Of a DNA stretch of 36,405 nucleotides, positions 9,251 through 19,673 are shown in pieces. A model generated the notes under the pieces. The model worked only from the letters and a program-made list of their open reading frames with translations. It did not search any database and had not been told where the DNA came from. Position numbers and translations under genes: made by a program. How positions within the stretch are numbered: position 1 is the stretch's first letter; every line of letters starts with the position of its first letter. Origin of the DNA: Acanthaster planci. Lineage: Eukaryota; Echinodermata; Asteroidea; Valvatida; Acanthasteridae. The stretch covers positions 145,914 to 182,318 of the forward strand of contig NW_019091724.1 in assembly GCF_001949145.1 (NCBI RefSeq), in the 5' to 3' direction.

Positions 9251-9865
9251 ATATTTTACATTTTCCCAGTTGTTTTTCACACAATTTGGAAAGTCCTTTT
9301 GGGTCACTTGGCAATCTTGCAACTTTATTAAAGTAAACCAATAAAAAAGCCTTAGGCATTTAAAGTTTATAGTAAAATCCTGTCATCAGGTGTCAAATTA
9401 CAAGCACTTGAATATAGTATTCATTATAAACCTTTAAAAATCCGCATAAACTCAACTGTGTCCTCCAGCAGTTAGCATTTCGCACTATGTGATAGATTCT
9501 GTCTGTATTTCTTGTTGTATATGTAAAATTGCTTGACCCTTACTTCTGCTCGAAACTAGTCCAAACTGGAAGTGTTTTTTATTGAAACTTGATAATAGAT
9601 ATGAACCTTTTTCCAACTGTATTAGTCTCCAACACAATAGCATACCTCAAAACATGCCTCAGTGATGTCATGCAACACTCGAATGCCCTCTGCTGAAAGT
9701 TTGAAAAATTCAAAAATCTACTTTGGATAATGTTTGTGGCAAAATTTGCCTTAATTGCTTGAAAATTGGTGGATATGCTGTTTGTGCAAAAATTGGGGCT
9801 GATGACATCATCTGACCGGAAGCTATAATGAAAAGACCCTTAATTTATTAAAAATCACTTAAAAA
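9251..9865 (+). repeat. Helitron-like repeat, unit 1 (split by the Tc1 element)
   Basis: The text from about 9655 (gcaacactcgaatgccctct) to 9860 (aaaaatcacttaaaaatc) matches 11690-11790, 12230-12420 and 13915-14140. Shared marks are 'ggggctgatgacatcatc' and 'ttaaaaatcaatc'. The unit resumes after the Tc1 insertion at about 10777 (catccattttccaaag), where it matches 12478 onwards. Confidence 0.5.
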
Positions 9866-10008
9866 TCAATCTTGAAACTTAGTCTGAACTGTATTGGACC
9901 TCTTACGCTTCCTGGTGAAACCCTGAACTGTTGCAACAGGGACCTTATATTGCTTGGAAATTGCCTTATAGTCTTTGCCTTCTTTATGGGCATTCACGAT
10001 ACACTGGC
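9866..10008 (-). pseudogene. Tc1 transposase N-terminal HTH fragment, inverted
   Basis: On the minus strand the frame reads SQCIVNAHKEGKDYKAISK then QYKVPVATVQGFTRKRKR, the pattern of the paired-like helix-turn-helix that binds the terminal repeats. It points away from the catalytic half, so an internal inversion or a second insertion joined head to head is required. The junction is at about 10008-10012. Confidence 0.6.
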
Positions 10009-10011
10009 TGC

Positions 10012-10520
10012 GTCTGGAGGAAGCAAGTAGAAGCATACAAGCCGAAGAACAGTCCCCACCATCAAGCATGGTGGTGGAAATATAATGCTACAGGGTTGCT
10101 TCTCTGCTAGTGGCACCTGGAACCTCATTAACATACAGGGCATCATGAAAAAGGAGGATTGTATCAAGATCCTTGATAACAAAGTGAAAGCGTCTGTGGA
10201 GAAACTCCAGCTTGGACCTGATCGGACATACCAGGAGGACAATGACCCAAAGCACAATGCCAAGGTAGTAAAGCAGTGGTTCAAAGACAATGGTATCCAT
10301 GTACTGGAATGGCCAGGTCAAAGTCCTGACCTAAATCTAATAGAGGGAGTCGAAGACTGGAGTAATGGTCAAGAGACCATCCAACCTGACCCAGCTGGAG
10401 GCTTTCCCCAAGGAAGAGTGGACCAACATCCCACAGGAGACGTGCAGAAAGCTTGTTGACACTTATAGGAACCATCTTGAGGTAGTCATCAAGAACAGAG
10501 GCTACACTATTGACTATTAA
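10012..10520 (+). pseudogene. Tc1 transposase catalytic domain, frameshifted
   Basis: The piece begins VWRKQVEAYKPKN, shifts frame near 10050, and continues as MLQGCFSASGTWNL, then YQEDNDPKHNAKVV with the second catalytic Asp, and LEWPGQSPDLNLIE with the final Glu of the DDE triad. Another frameshift near 10350 precedes the normal C-terminus (NHLEVVIKNRGYTIDY, stop 10518-10520). The first catalytic Asp lies upstream of the break and is missing, so the protein is dead. It is the sense partner of the inverted HTH fragment. Confidence 0.8.
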
Positions 10521-10776
10521 GAAAAGGCAATAGAACTACAGTATGTAAACCTGGGGGATGAATAATTTTGAACAGGAGCAAAAGAGAAACCCTGGCCTTA
10601 TCTATTCTTGTGCAAATTAAGTTTAGCCAGTACACATGTGGGTTTGTGTATTGCAACAAATAGACAAAAGATATATAGTGGAAGTACCAACATACATGCA
10701 ATAGCTTTTACAAGTGAAGAATTTAGAAAAGTATGTTATTTTCCAAAGGGTATGAATACTTTTGAGCACAACTGTA

Positions 10777-11160
10777 CTCGTCCAAATACAGGGTAAATAT
10801 TTGCATCCATTTTCCAAAGTGTATGGGCTTCTAGCATTATCATACACACCGTGCACCGATAATAAAAATTACCAGTATCTCATACATTTACACTGCTAAT
10901 GCTGACAACGCGAACCGTAGGAGTTTACAATATTTCGGGCCGTTGGCTTTTTATCCGAGCGTTATCACATAGATGTCAACGTGCTGCCCAACACATGATC
11001 GTGAAAGCAAGTTTTTACATGGCCCAGATATTCAATATTGAAATGCGGACTTACATGTAACTGCCCCTGTTAGATTACCACTCTTTCCAAGTTCTTTTTT
11101 ATGGAATCGAAAGAGTTCCCCAAAACAGCTCAGTGTGTGTCACTGACAAATACAACATTG
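10777..11160. other. Gene-free stretch, resumed repeat unit 1 then unique DNA
   Basis: Up to about 10900 the text matches the stretch after 12478 (catccatt-tccaa-g, ctaataaaa-att). From 10900 to 11160 I see no gene, hairpin or repeat that can be supported. Confidence 0.3.
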
Positions 11161-12048
11161 GTCTCAATTTTTGGCTTTTTCGCAAGTTAAGAAAAGGGCT
11201 TTCTTTTTGGCCTTTTTTGGTTTTTTCACAATTTTCAAAAAAAAGGCAATCTTTTTCATAACTGTTTCGGTCACCAGCTGAAACAGCTTTTGTTTTTCAA
11301 GTAACATTTTGGTTGTTCAACAGGCTTCGAATGTCATCAAAGTTCCATGAAGCAAAGACCTCAAAGCAAAGATAATACTAATTTAATAATTACATCATGA
11401 AGACCTCATCGAGTGATTTATTATTAAACTTTGAACATTTAAAATATTATTGTCAATTTCTAAAAACCATATCAAATCAACCGTGGACTCCCACAACATT
11501 CTGTTTGCGGTAAGTGGCAGAGTAAAATTTAGTCTTTGATTCATCTCATGTAGGTCAAATCATGTGACCCTTCCTTCCGATTGAAACCAGAAGTGGGCTT
11601 ATTATTTAAAAGTGGTAATACATGTAGGTATAGTCTTTGCGGTATAGTATTCTTCAAATCATCTACTGATGACGTCACATAATTGTCAAGCGCCCTTTAG
11701 CAACAGGTTAAAAATTCTGAAAAAGGAATTTTGAATAAATGTCAGGGTGAAGTATGTTCGAATGGCCTGAAAATTGAAGTGGATGATAATATTTACTCAT
11801 TTAACACATGTGAACACGTGTGAAATGTTCATCAGGTGAGAAGTCAAGTACAAGGTGCACTCTTTAAATTGTTTTATTTCTTTAAGTGCATGTCTGATTG
11901 GGTTGAAACCTTGAACCCAAATGGTCAAGACGAAATAATTACTCCATCAGGTTTGTGCAGTGATTTACATGTACATGTAGTTGTTCAAATTGCAAAAGAA
12001 TGCCAAAAAGCCCTCTATCGTGTTGGCAAACAGACAGATGACCTCTAG
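11161..12048 (+). repeat. Helitron-like repeat, unit 2a with 3' end
   Basis: The modules are in the family order: 'ttttggctttttcgcaa' (11175), the tcatcaag-type box and 'gtgatttattatt' (11411), the 'cccacaacattctgtttgcg' block (11490), 'gacccttcc' (11566) and one minisatellite unit (11838). It ends at 'gttggcaaacagacagatg' with CTAG at 12045-12048 followed by T. The end hairpin is imperfect in this copy (gtgttggcaaacag). Confidence 0.55.
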
Positions 12049-12590
12049 TTGGCTTTTTTGCATTTTAATTACATCATAATGATGTCATCCAGTGACTTGT
12101 TTTAAAATTTTGAATATCTAAATATTGTAAATTTCGAAAACCATATAAAAATCAAACCATGGCCTCCCACAACATTCTGTTTGCGGCAAGTGCCAGGGTC
12201 AAATTCGGTCTTCAATTGAGTGCTTCTGGCAACATTTTGAAAAAGTTCAAAAATCTTTTTTGAATAGATGTCTGTGGCGAAGTTTGCTGGAATCAAATGA
12301 AAATTAGTAGATACATTGGCCATTGTGCCTGCAACATTTGTGTGGAAATTCAGGCTGATGACGTCATCAGCCCTTAAGTTATGTTGCAAAGACCTTTAAT
12401 TCATTAAAAATCACTAAGAAATAAAGCCCGACAGCTACAAACTGAAGTTGCTCATTGAAAACTAGAGTAAAGATCTACATCCATTGTCCAAGGTCTTGGG
12501 CTTGTCGCATTGTTGATACATGTTGTGCCCTGCTAATAAAAAAAATTGCCATCTGCTGGCAATGCCAGCAACATGACACATATGGGTAAG
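12049..12590 (+). repeat. Helitron-like repeat, unit 2b (partial)
   Basis: Directly after the preceding CTAG the family starts again (ttggcttttttgcatttt). It runs through 'tgatgtcatccagtgac', the 'cctcccacaacattctgttt' block and a 'ctgatgacgtcatcag' palindrome at 12356-12371. It fades at about 12590 without a hairpin end. Confidence 0.5.
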
Positions 12591-13395
12591 AGCCATTGCA
12601 GTTAGAGCCATTTCCCTTGTACATGAAAGCGTATAATAGAGCCAACGATGTGACACTTAAAGCATGTGAGCGTGTACTGTCATGCTCTGGCAGATTTGTC
12701 TCAGGGTGCAGTGTCCCAATGCAAGGAAAATTCTCCGCCAGGCCGAGGTGCACAAAAAGTACCCCCAGAGATTGTTTCGAAAAGAGGGGTCTTTTTGGGC
12801 CAAGAAATGGTGGGATTGTGTCAGTATGGCCCAGGATAATCTCTGTAGATTCNNNNNNNNNNNNNNNNNNNNNNNNNCTGGGAGGGCTTGGCAGCATTCA
12901 CTTGTTAGGGGGTGAGTTTGTTTTGGGCGGATAATTAAAAAATTCATTGGTTAACCTACTAAAAATTGAAAATCGAATGAAATCTGAGGGACCAAACAAC
13001 ACATTATATTTTGTTTGAGAGGCCTCAGGGACTTCAGTTGCCTGCCATGGGGCTCCAAACTTGGTTGATTTTTGCTGATATCTTGGAAAGGAAGTGATTT
13101 GGGGCTCCAAACTTGGTTGATTTTACACTATTTTCAATGGAGCTTGAATTGGTTCAGTGCACCCCTTAGTGAAAGCAGTCAGCATGTAGTGTTACTGCTG
13201 TAGCAAGGAGGGTAGTGATCCCACCATGGAGCTATTAAACACGCAAACCTAAATTTGATTGTGGCCTGTTGAATGTGGGTAAAAGCATTGTATCTTGTGA
13301 AGTGCATGTCCGATTGGGCCATGCTTGTAGTGTGTGCAGTGTATGTGTTAAATTTTAAACTGCATACTTCACGAAAGCTGTTTGATTCCCGCCCA
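12591..13395. other. Gene-free stretch with assembly gap and a short duplication
   Basis: No supported gene. A run of 25 N marks a scaffold gap at 12853-12877. The 24-base text beginning ggggctccaaacttggttga occurs at 13049 and again at 13101. Between the copies lies the minisatellite module tgctgatatcttggaaagga, also found at 14703. Confidence 0.6.
12853..12877. other. Assembly gap (25 N)
   Basis: Twenty-five consecutive N. The true length is unknown, so the flanking text should not be read as continuous. Confidence 0.99.
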
Positions 13396-14579
13396 TTCCA
13401 ACTTCACTTTTGGCTTTTTCGCAATTTTACGAAAAAGACATTCTTTCTGTTCTTTTTTTTTCCTTCCTTCTTCTTCTTTTTCATCTTCTGACCAAAAGTC
13501 TGTTCAATTTGTGCACTATTGTGGTACCTTAGTAATTGTTGATCATCATCAAAGTTACAGCAAGCACTAACTATAAAACGAAGATAATTCTGAAATATTT
13601 ATATCATGATGATGTCATCAAGTGATTTATTATTGAATTTTGAATATTTAAATATTATGTTAATGTTGTAAAAATTCATATAAAGTCAACCGTGGCCTCC
13701 TGCAGCATTCGGTTTGCGGCAAGTGCTAGAGAAAAATTGGGTCTTCAATTCATCTCGTGTGGGTCAAATCACATGACCCTTCCTTCTGGTTGAAACCGGA
13801 AGTGGGCTTATTGTTTGATTAATTAAAAATTGGTAATAGGTATCAAGTCGTTTTCAACGGTGTTAGTCTGTTGGGGTATAGCAGTCTTCAAATCATCTAC
13901 TGATGATGTCATGTAATTGTCGAGCTCCCTCTAGCAACAGGTTAAAAATTCTGAACAATGAAATTTTGAATGGATGTCTGTGGTGATGTTTGTCCGAATT
14001 GCCTGGAAATTGATGTAGACAATGATCTTATCCCAGACAACATACATGTATGTGTGAAATTTGGGGCTGATGACGTCATCAGATCCGAAGTTATGATAAA
14101 AAATTCTTTTATTCTTCAAAATTCGGTTAAAAATCAACCGTAATAGATTTAAGCATGAATTGTTTATTAGATGATAGGTAAAACATTGAAGTCAACTGCA
14201 TGAAGTGCATAAGTGGTGTATTTCTTCACACAGATGAAACGCCGACGAAGAAAGCCCCTTAAAATATTTGTGAACTCAAAAATCCTTTTTGCGTACCATG
14301 GATTGGCTGCTGTTTGTGTGGATGCTCAATATCTGCCTGTAACGTGTGGCCGGCAGTGCACAGTGCACAGGGCATGTACTCAGGACCTGGCAAAATGCTG
14401 AGCACATGGTGCCTAGAACAGATCATATTGTATGGAACGCTAAAAGGGACAAATGTTTAAAATCTCTAATCTGTGCTCTTTCCTCGATAACAATAATGTT
14501 GTGTATTGTATTTGTATTGTACATGTTTAATTGGGTTGAAACCTTGCAGATAGTTAGGAAGGGAATGCATATAAATTGA

Positions 14580-15090
14580 GATTGACCTCAGGTGATGATG
14601 ATGTCATCAGGAGACAAGTCACGTGACATTAAAGGTGCACTGTTTAAAACTCTACATGTACATGTATATCTCCTGAAGCATATATTCATTGGGTTAGAAT
14701 CTTGCTGATATCTTGGAAAGGAAGTGATTTAGACGATTATTCATCTCATTCGATGTTGACGTTACAAGGTGACAAGTCCTGTGACCTTAAACATTCAGCC
14801 CTGAAGTACATATCTCATCGAGATGAAACTTTGCAGATAACAAGAAAAGGAAGTGTTGTAGTCGAAGATTTAATACCTGATGTGATGATGACGTCATCAG
14901 GTGACAAGTCGGGTGACATTAAAGGTGCACTGTTTAAAGCACCATATCTCCCGAAGTACACATCCCATCGATTTGAAACTTTGCAGATATCAAGGAAAGG
15001 AAGTATTCTAGACAAAAATTTACCTAATGTGATGAACACATCAAATGGGGAGTCAAATTACATTTTATTTAAAACAAGTTATTTCCTGTA
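14580..15090 (+). repeat. Minisatellite with palindromic CRE-like and E-box-like cores
   Basis: There are about four diverged units, with the anchor 'gacattaaaggtgcac' or its variants at 14625, 14782, 14916 and 15054, giving spacings of roughly 135-160 bases. Each unit has the order (g)atgatgatg-tcatcagg, gacaagtcacgtgacattaa, a short 'atatctcctgaagtacat' part, 'attgggttgaaaccttgcag' and 'ggaaaggaagtg'. The same units occur at 26700-27720 and 31040-31340. Confidence 0.7.
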
Positions 15091-15214
15091 GTGCATGCCT
15101 GATTGAGTTAAAATTGAAACCTTGGACCCAAATGGTCATGATGAAATAATTACGCCATCAGGGGCAGTAGATTGGTTGTTCAAATTAATAAAGGAATGAG
15201 AAAAAGCCCTTTGT

Positions 15215-15245
15215 TCTGTTGGCCAACAGACAGATGAGCTCTAGT
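15215..15245 (+). terminator. Helitron-type 3' hairpin with CTAG end
   Basis: The self-complementary 'tctgttggccaacaga' is followed by ten bases and then CTAG and a T. Helitron 3' ends consist of a short hairpin about 10-12 bases before CTRR, with insertion before a T. The same layout recurs near 12045, 27825 (CTAT in place of CTAG) and, inverted, 24543. This is an element terminus for rolling-circle transfer, not a transcription terminator. Confidence 0.6.
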
Positions 15246-15730
15246 TTAAAATCTAACTGAAAGTGTTTCCCAAAACAGCTCTTTGGGGGGGCCTGCTTCC
15301 CACGCTGTGGCTTCACAATTGTCAGTGAACTACAACAAATGCCCCACACATTTTGGAAAATCTTGGGGAGAACCCTGGAAGCAAATATCACAAAACAGCT
15401 CATCAGCGGAATTCACTTGAAATGGTTTGTGCTTCAGCTGCAGTATTCAAACAAGTTAAAATAAGCCCAACATTTGCACACTGCAGGCTTTCAAACTGAC
15501 AGTGAACCTGCCTTCAGGTTTAATCACAGGTTTGGAAAAATGATGTTGCCAACTCAAAAAAGTAAAGGTGTCCCAATTTTCTTTTTGGCATTTCAAAAAC
15601 AAGGCTGTATCTTCCCTGAGTTGAAGTGCACCTCCAAGCAGCAAAAGAAAGATGGGTTGTAAGTTTTCCAATTGGGTTATTGCACGCATTCAGCATGAGC
15701 GCAAAGACCATACATTAAGGAATAAATTCG
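15246..15730. other. Gene-free stretch left of the host locus
   Basis: Open frames here are short and unconvincing on both strands. I found no repeat shared with the rest of the window apart from 'tttcccaaaacagctc' (15268), which echoes 'ttccccaaaacagctcag' at 11115. Confidence 0.3.
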
Positions 15731-15949
15731 TTACTCGTACTCAGCGTGCTCCACCTCAAACTTACCATTGATCTCCGTTATAAACACACGCCATTGTAGC
15801 GAGTCCCCCCCAAAACATGCCCTCTTTTGTTCCACTTGGAGCGGATACTGGGCAGTGCGTTTTGTCTGCTGTGTCTGTTCGTATTCATGTGTTGTGTGAT
15901 CGCCATGTTTATTCTTTGCATCCATTGTCTCAATGACAAAGACGTACAA
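15731..15949 (-). other. Possible first exon of a gene divergent from DYNC2LI1
   Basis: A minus-strand frame from an ATG at about 15922 reads MDAKNKHGDHTTHEYEQTQQ and on to RVFITEING, where a strong donor 'atggtaagttt' occurs (about 15757-15767). An alternative start at about 15795 (ATGGCG context) leads into the same donor. It lies some 240 bases from the first seen DYNC2LI1 exon, on the opposite strand, in DNA with few repeats. No protein family was recognised, and coding status is uncertain. Confidence 0.22.
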
Positions 15950-16184
15950 ATGTATAGCCAGACCTGCTCATTAAACTTTGCCATGTGTGAGTGCACACCC
16001 GCATCCAGTCTGCGGATTTTCCCCCTCCTTGGCAATGGCAGACTTATTGGCAAGAATGTGGACAAATTGCGGAAGAACGCTGAGTCAATATGGGATTACA
16101 CTTCAATGTTATGATTCAACAGAGTTATTAATTATGATTCATTATTCTTACATTATATACTGTGCATGACTATTTCATCAACAG
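15950..16184. promoter_or_regulatory. Possible bidirectional promoter region
   Basis: A repeat-free, moderately GC-rich segment separates the DYNC2LI1 exon from a possible divergent exon. No TATA box is clear. It may also hold the short first exon of DYNC2LI1, which I could not identify. This is inferred from position only. Confidence 0.2.
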
Positions 16185-16255
16185 AGACAATATTTTGTGG
16201 GACCTTGCAATTCATGAAGTTGAACAGTCAGTCCAAATGGAGGATCACTTTCGAG
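16185..16255 (+). CDS. DYNC2LI1: DYNC2LI1, exon near the N-terminus
   Basis: DYNC2LI1 is the light intermediate chain of cytoplasmic dynein 2, the retrograde motor of intraflagellar transport in cilia. This exon encodes LWDLAIHEVEQ within 23 codons, which fits the very start of the family's protein (a Leu-Trp-x-x-Ala-x-x-Glu-Val pattern). It has an acceptor (catcaacag) at its left and a donor (cgag, gtaag) at its right. It ends in phase 1, and the first base pair of the next exon completes a GAT codon. The frame is also open leftwards to an ATG at 16162, so either this exon starts translation there or a short upstream exon carries the start, as in vertebrates. Identification comes from the three exons together. 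Confidence 0.75.
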
Positions 16256-18345
16256 GTAAGGAATACTTACCTTCCAGAATTTACTTGACATTTTTTAAGC
16301 TGGAAGAAGTAAGAACATCCATCAAATTTTCAGATTTTGTTTGTGTGTTTATTTGATATGACGTAATGGGGAGATATGCACAACAGGCATGCAAGAAGAT
16401 ATACGTAAGCTTGCTTTGTGTTGTCTCAAATGCATTGAAACAAGGAGTTGTGATAACGTGCAGAAAATACTATTAGAGGCATAAACTTTAAAACTTACAT
16501 CGGACATCGAAATAATTGTGAGATTGTTCCAAAATGAAGGAGTAGGACCTTTTGAGACAATGAAGGTGGAGTGGAACGTAAACATATTTGTGTGGCATAC
16601 ATGTGTATTCGTGTTCTCATGCAGTGACACCAGACTATTAATACACCGCTGAGATTATTGTGATCAGCATAGGAGCACCCAGACGTACTGTATCTCATGC
16701 TACCTTCAGAAGGGTTTTATGTGTGCTCATGCGAAGCTTCTAAAAAATGACAGCAACCCATGTGTGTACCGTACCTGTTTGTGTCGCAGATGATAAATTG
16801 ATAAACACGTATTAGATTCTTATATTGAAAGCAGTTTTCAGCTGTACTGAAAACTGTTCTTCCAAGCAATCAGGTATACAGATTATGCCCCTTGGCTTCC
16901 GGATTTTCTTTGCACTTTAATTAAAAATTTGCATTGAGTAGAAGAAACATGTTTAGGATAATATGATAATGACTTAAAAGTTAAGGAAAACTCTTGCTTG
17001 CAGAGGTGGGTGGCCAAATCTCGTAAGGCCCCCACCCCTGGGTCCCCTCTCAATATTGGGTCTCACTGGGCGATTTGCGCTCCAGCTTGAAATGATGACA
17101 TTGACAACATTTTGTGTAAAGTGGTTGCATGTTCAGGGGAGAGACTGTGCATGCAGTAGTGCTGTGTGAGAAAACACTGAATTCTAACATGAGCATGAAA
17201 AATGAAAATAATGATGTGGATGTATTTTGTTAACAGTGTACAACTTAATATTCCCAGAACCGCAGCGGACATTGGTCGGGTTTCTTTTCCCATATATCAA
17301 GTGATAAAGTGGCATAAACAAGATTTTGATGGCCGAAAATATGATGTAACATAACTCAAAATTGTAAAATAAAATTGCTGGAAGGTTTTTTACATTTTCA
17401 AAGTTTTAAAAAATGTTGTTGACCATATTAGCCTACATATTTAGGAATGGGAATAAAAGTGTAATTGGTAGGTAAAGGGTAGTACTGTACATGCATTTGG
17501 AGGGCCTGGTGGGATTATGGACAAAGCTAAAAGTGAGGTTCATTAACCCTAACCCTCCTTCATCCTCCAAAATCCTTCGGGTGGTTTTGGAGGATTTGGG
17601 AGGATTGAGGGTGAATGGCAAAAGTGCATGGCTGATTTGCTAAGGATGCCATGAGTGAAGGTCATGGGTTAGACTTTGTGTTTTTCTTGCCCAATCGTGC
17701 ATAAATTCAGCTCAATATTTCTTTTGAATCAACTGCACTGCTCAAGAATACCATTCACACTGCTTCAACATAATGACAGGAATTGCCGAAGGATTTTGAA
17801 GGCTTGAAGCAATAGCAACACCTCCAAGTAACATTTTAAAGAAATTTTGGAGGATTGAAAGAGAATTCAATATTTTACCCCCCCTTGGAGGATTAAGGAG
17901 GGTCCCTAGCAAAAATGGCCTAGGGACCTAACCAAATGTGAATTGCATAAATGTCACTGTGCCGCTTCCTGGCATAAACTCACTCGTTTAAAACTTACCC
18001 ATCACTCTGTTATTCCCTAAACAAAATGTATTTATCCTACTTACTGCCAGACAAAAGTATACATTTTGAACTGGCTTACAGTATTTGATGTGTGTGTGTC
18101 TTTGAATTGATGAGATATTTAGGCAATGCTGGGACCAACACTCATTACATACATTATCTTGAATATTGTCCCCCGCCCCTTCGGCAGCAAATTATGTTCA
18201 TCTTAGGTTTAACACTTTTACAGATAATGAAAACATTGTCATGAGTATGTGAATCTGTTGCATCAGATATTTTTTCTTTGTTTTATTTGTTTTTTGCTTA
18301 AATAACTTAGAGATTGACACTTTTCAACAACTTTTTAAAAAATAG
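16256..18345 (+). other. DYNC2LI1 intron (2.09 kb)
   Basis: GT-AG intron in phase 1 (gtaagg to aaatag). It holds a 10-bp hairpin (16832-16856, arms cagttttcag and ctgaaaactg), a 352-bp inverted-repeat element at 17552-17903 and no other supported gene. ORFs on either strand are short and look random. Confidence 0.65.
17552..17903. mobile_element. 352-bp MITE-like element with 5-bp target duplication
   Basis: The left end 'accctccttcatcctccaa' and the right end 'ttggaggattaaggagggt' are inverted copies with one mismatch. Both are flanked by CCCTA (17547-17551 and 17904-17908). Inside are further 'ggaggatt' and 'atcctcc' motifs in both orientations. There is no ORF, so it is non-autonomous. 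The superfamily is not assigned. Confidence 0.6.
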
Positions 18346-18416
18346 ATCAAGAGGATAATGAAGGAACACAGGCTGGAATAGAATCTACCATCATCTTAAT
18401 GGGCAGTAAAAGTGCC
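18346..18416 (+). CDS. DYNC2LI1: DYNC2LI1, exon with first half of the P-loop
   Basis: Joined in phase to the previous exon, it encodes an acidic linker (DQEDNEGTQAG) and then IESTIILMGSKSA, a beta strand leading into the Walker A loop. The acceptor is 'aaaaaatag' and the donor 'gccgtgagt', phase 0. The loop is completed by the next exon as G-S-K-S-A-G-K-T, a good GxxxxGK[TS] P-loop. In the family this Ras-like GTPase-type fold binds the dynein-2 heavy chain and stabilises it; whether nucleotide is used is less clear. Confidence 0.85.
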
Positions 18417-18837
18417 GTGAGTACTACTGAATTGTTATAGTTGGATCAATAACACTTTTTCAAGAGTTGCTTGATCAATTTGATGGAATCAAATAATTTT
18501 AAGGATGATTTTTAGTACGAGAATTATTTTTATGAAAAAAGTATGAATTCAAGCCTTGTTGAACCTCATTTTTTGGTGCATTATTTTCCAAAGTAGACTG
18601 TAGATTTAAATCATCAGGATATTTGCTTACAAAAATTGAAAGACAAATCAATTCTGCTAATCTCTAAGTTGAGGCAAATCACACTCTTGATGGAACAACA
18701 GCCAAAATATCTCACGGTTTGTATCATTTTTAACATTGCATGAATGTGCATGTGTCCACAGATGGCCATGTGGACCAGCTGCTGAGTAGTAGTGTGGAGA
18801 CGCAAATACAAGTGACCAATATAATGCAGGTTGTTCT

Positions 18838-18874
18838 AACCTTTGTGTGGACTTAGCCAGGTCCACACAAGGTT
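18838..18874. repeat. Inverted repeat (hairpin)
   Basis: The arms aacctttgtgtggac and gtccacacaaggtt pair along 14 bases with one bulge, around an 8-base loop. A second, partly overlapping pair (cttagccaggt and acttggctaag) reaches to about 18900. Confidence 0.6.
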
Positions 18875-19673
18875 AACTCCTTTCTAGAAACTTGGCTAAG
18901 AGGCATTTTTAGAGTTAGGTTATTGTAACAAAATGAGAAGGACTAGCCAAGGAAATTGTCAAAACAATGTAGCTCAAATTGTGTTCACAGTTCAAAAATA
19001 TTTTTTTCACTTAGTTTTCCTAACTACACCAAACATGCCAAAAACATACGTGAAAGGATTTACATGTACATATACCTTTCTCCCATACTTGAACTTGTGA
19101 ATGAATGTGATTCCAAATTCAGCTTAACTTGTTTTCATACAAATTACTACTACAAACAAGATTTATAAGCATCTTTCATTGGAAGTGACGAAAAGATGGT
19201 AGTTATTCCATTTTGAGAAATCTTTCATCAATACTTTTAGAAGGTGCTATTTTGCTTTTTGCACACAATAGGCTCCTTGCCAGAAGAGCATATTGTCCAT
19301 CAAAATTACCTATTGAAAATATTGTAAAGAAATATAGGCCATATCTATTGTCTAAACAGGCAGCTTAATCACAATTAACAAGCAAAATTTAGAAATTATA
19401 ACAATGAAATTAAGGAAAGTGTAATATGCGTTTGTACACAGAGCTGGGAGACACTTCTCTTCTGCCTTGGATGACGTTATGCTTTAGCTCTCAATTATGG
19501 AAATTTTCATTAGTACAAAAAAAAAGTTGAAGTTTTTAACCTGTCACTGCTTCAAAGGAGATGCGAATATATGGTGTCTTAAAGAAATCTTTCCTCTGTT
19601 TTAAAGACTTAAAAATCTTGTTTCATGTCTCCTTTTATCAGTTTTGGGCATGAACTGAAGATTGTCATTCTGT

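Larger units (their letters stand above)
9866..10776. mobile_element. Tc1/mariner-type transposon, rearranged
   Basis: The right terminal repeat is visible at 10748-10774 (gggtatgaatacttttgagc and on to caactg) followed by TA, the standard Tc1 target. A transposase C-terminal half lies on the plus strand (10012-10520), while the helix-turn-helix part reads on the minus strand (about 10008 to 9866). No left terminal repeat was found. The element sits inside a Helitron-like repeat unit, so it arrived later. Confidence 0.75.
13396..15245 (+). repeat. Helitron-like repeat, unit 3 (most complete copy)
   Basis: This copy shows the whole order. It has a 5' module (cttttggctttttcgcaa at 13409), the block with 'cctcctgcagcattcggttt' (13697), a palindrome 'tgatgacgtcatca' (14069), and a C module (aagtcaactgcatgaagtgc at 14190). 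A minisatellite (14580-15090) follows, then the 3' end with hairpin 'tctgttggccaacaga' and CTAG followed by T at about 15242-15245. The length is about 1.85 kb. No ORF with protein-like content was found, so it would be non-autonomous. The Helitron assignment rests on the 3' hairpin plus CTAG/T; the 5' TC end was not located. Confidence 0.6.

Noticed and set aside
12475-12947. Several ORFs of 60-140 codons crossing the assembly gap
   Set aside because: They run through unknown bases (X) and overlap in both strands; none is supported.
14580-15090. CRISPR-like array, because of regular repeats
   Set aside because: Units are long, diverged and contiguous, with no constant repeat and variable spacer alternation; the DNA is animal.
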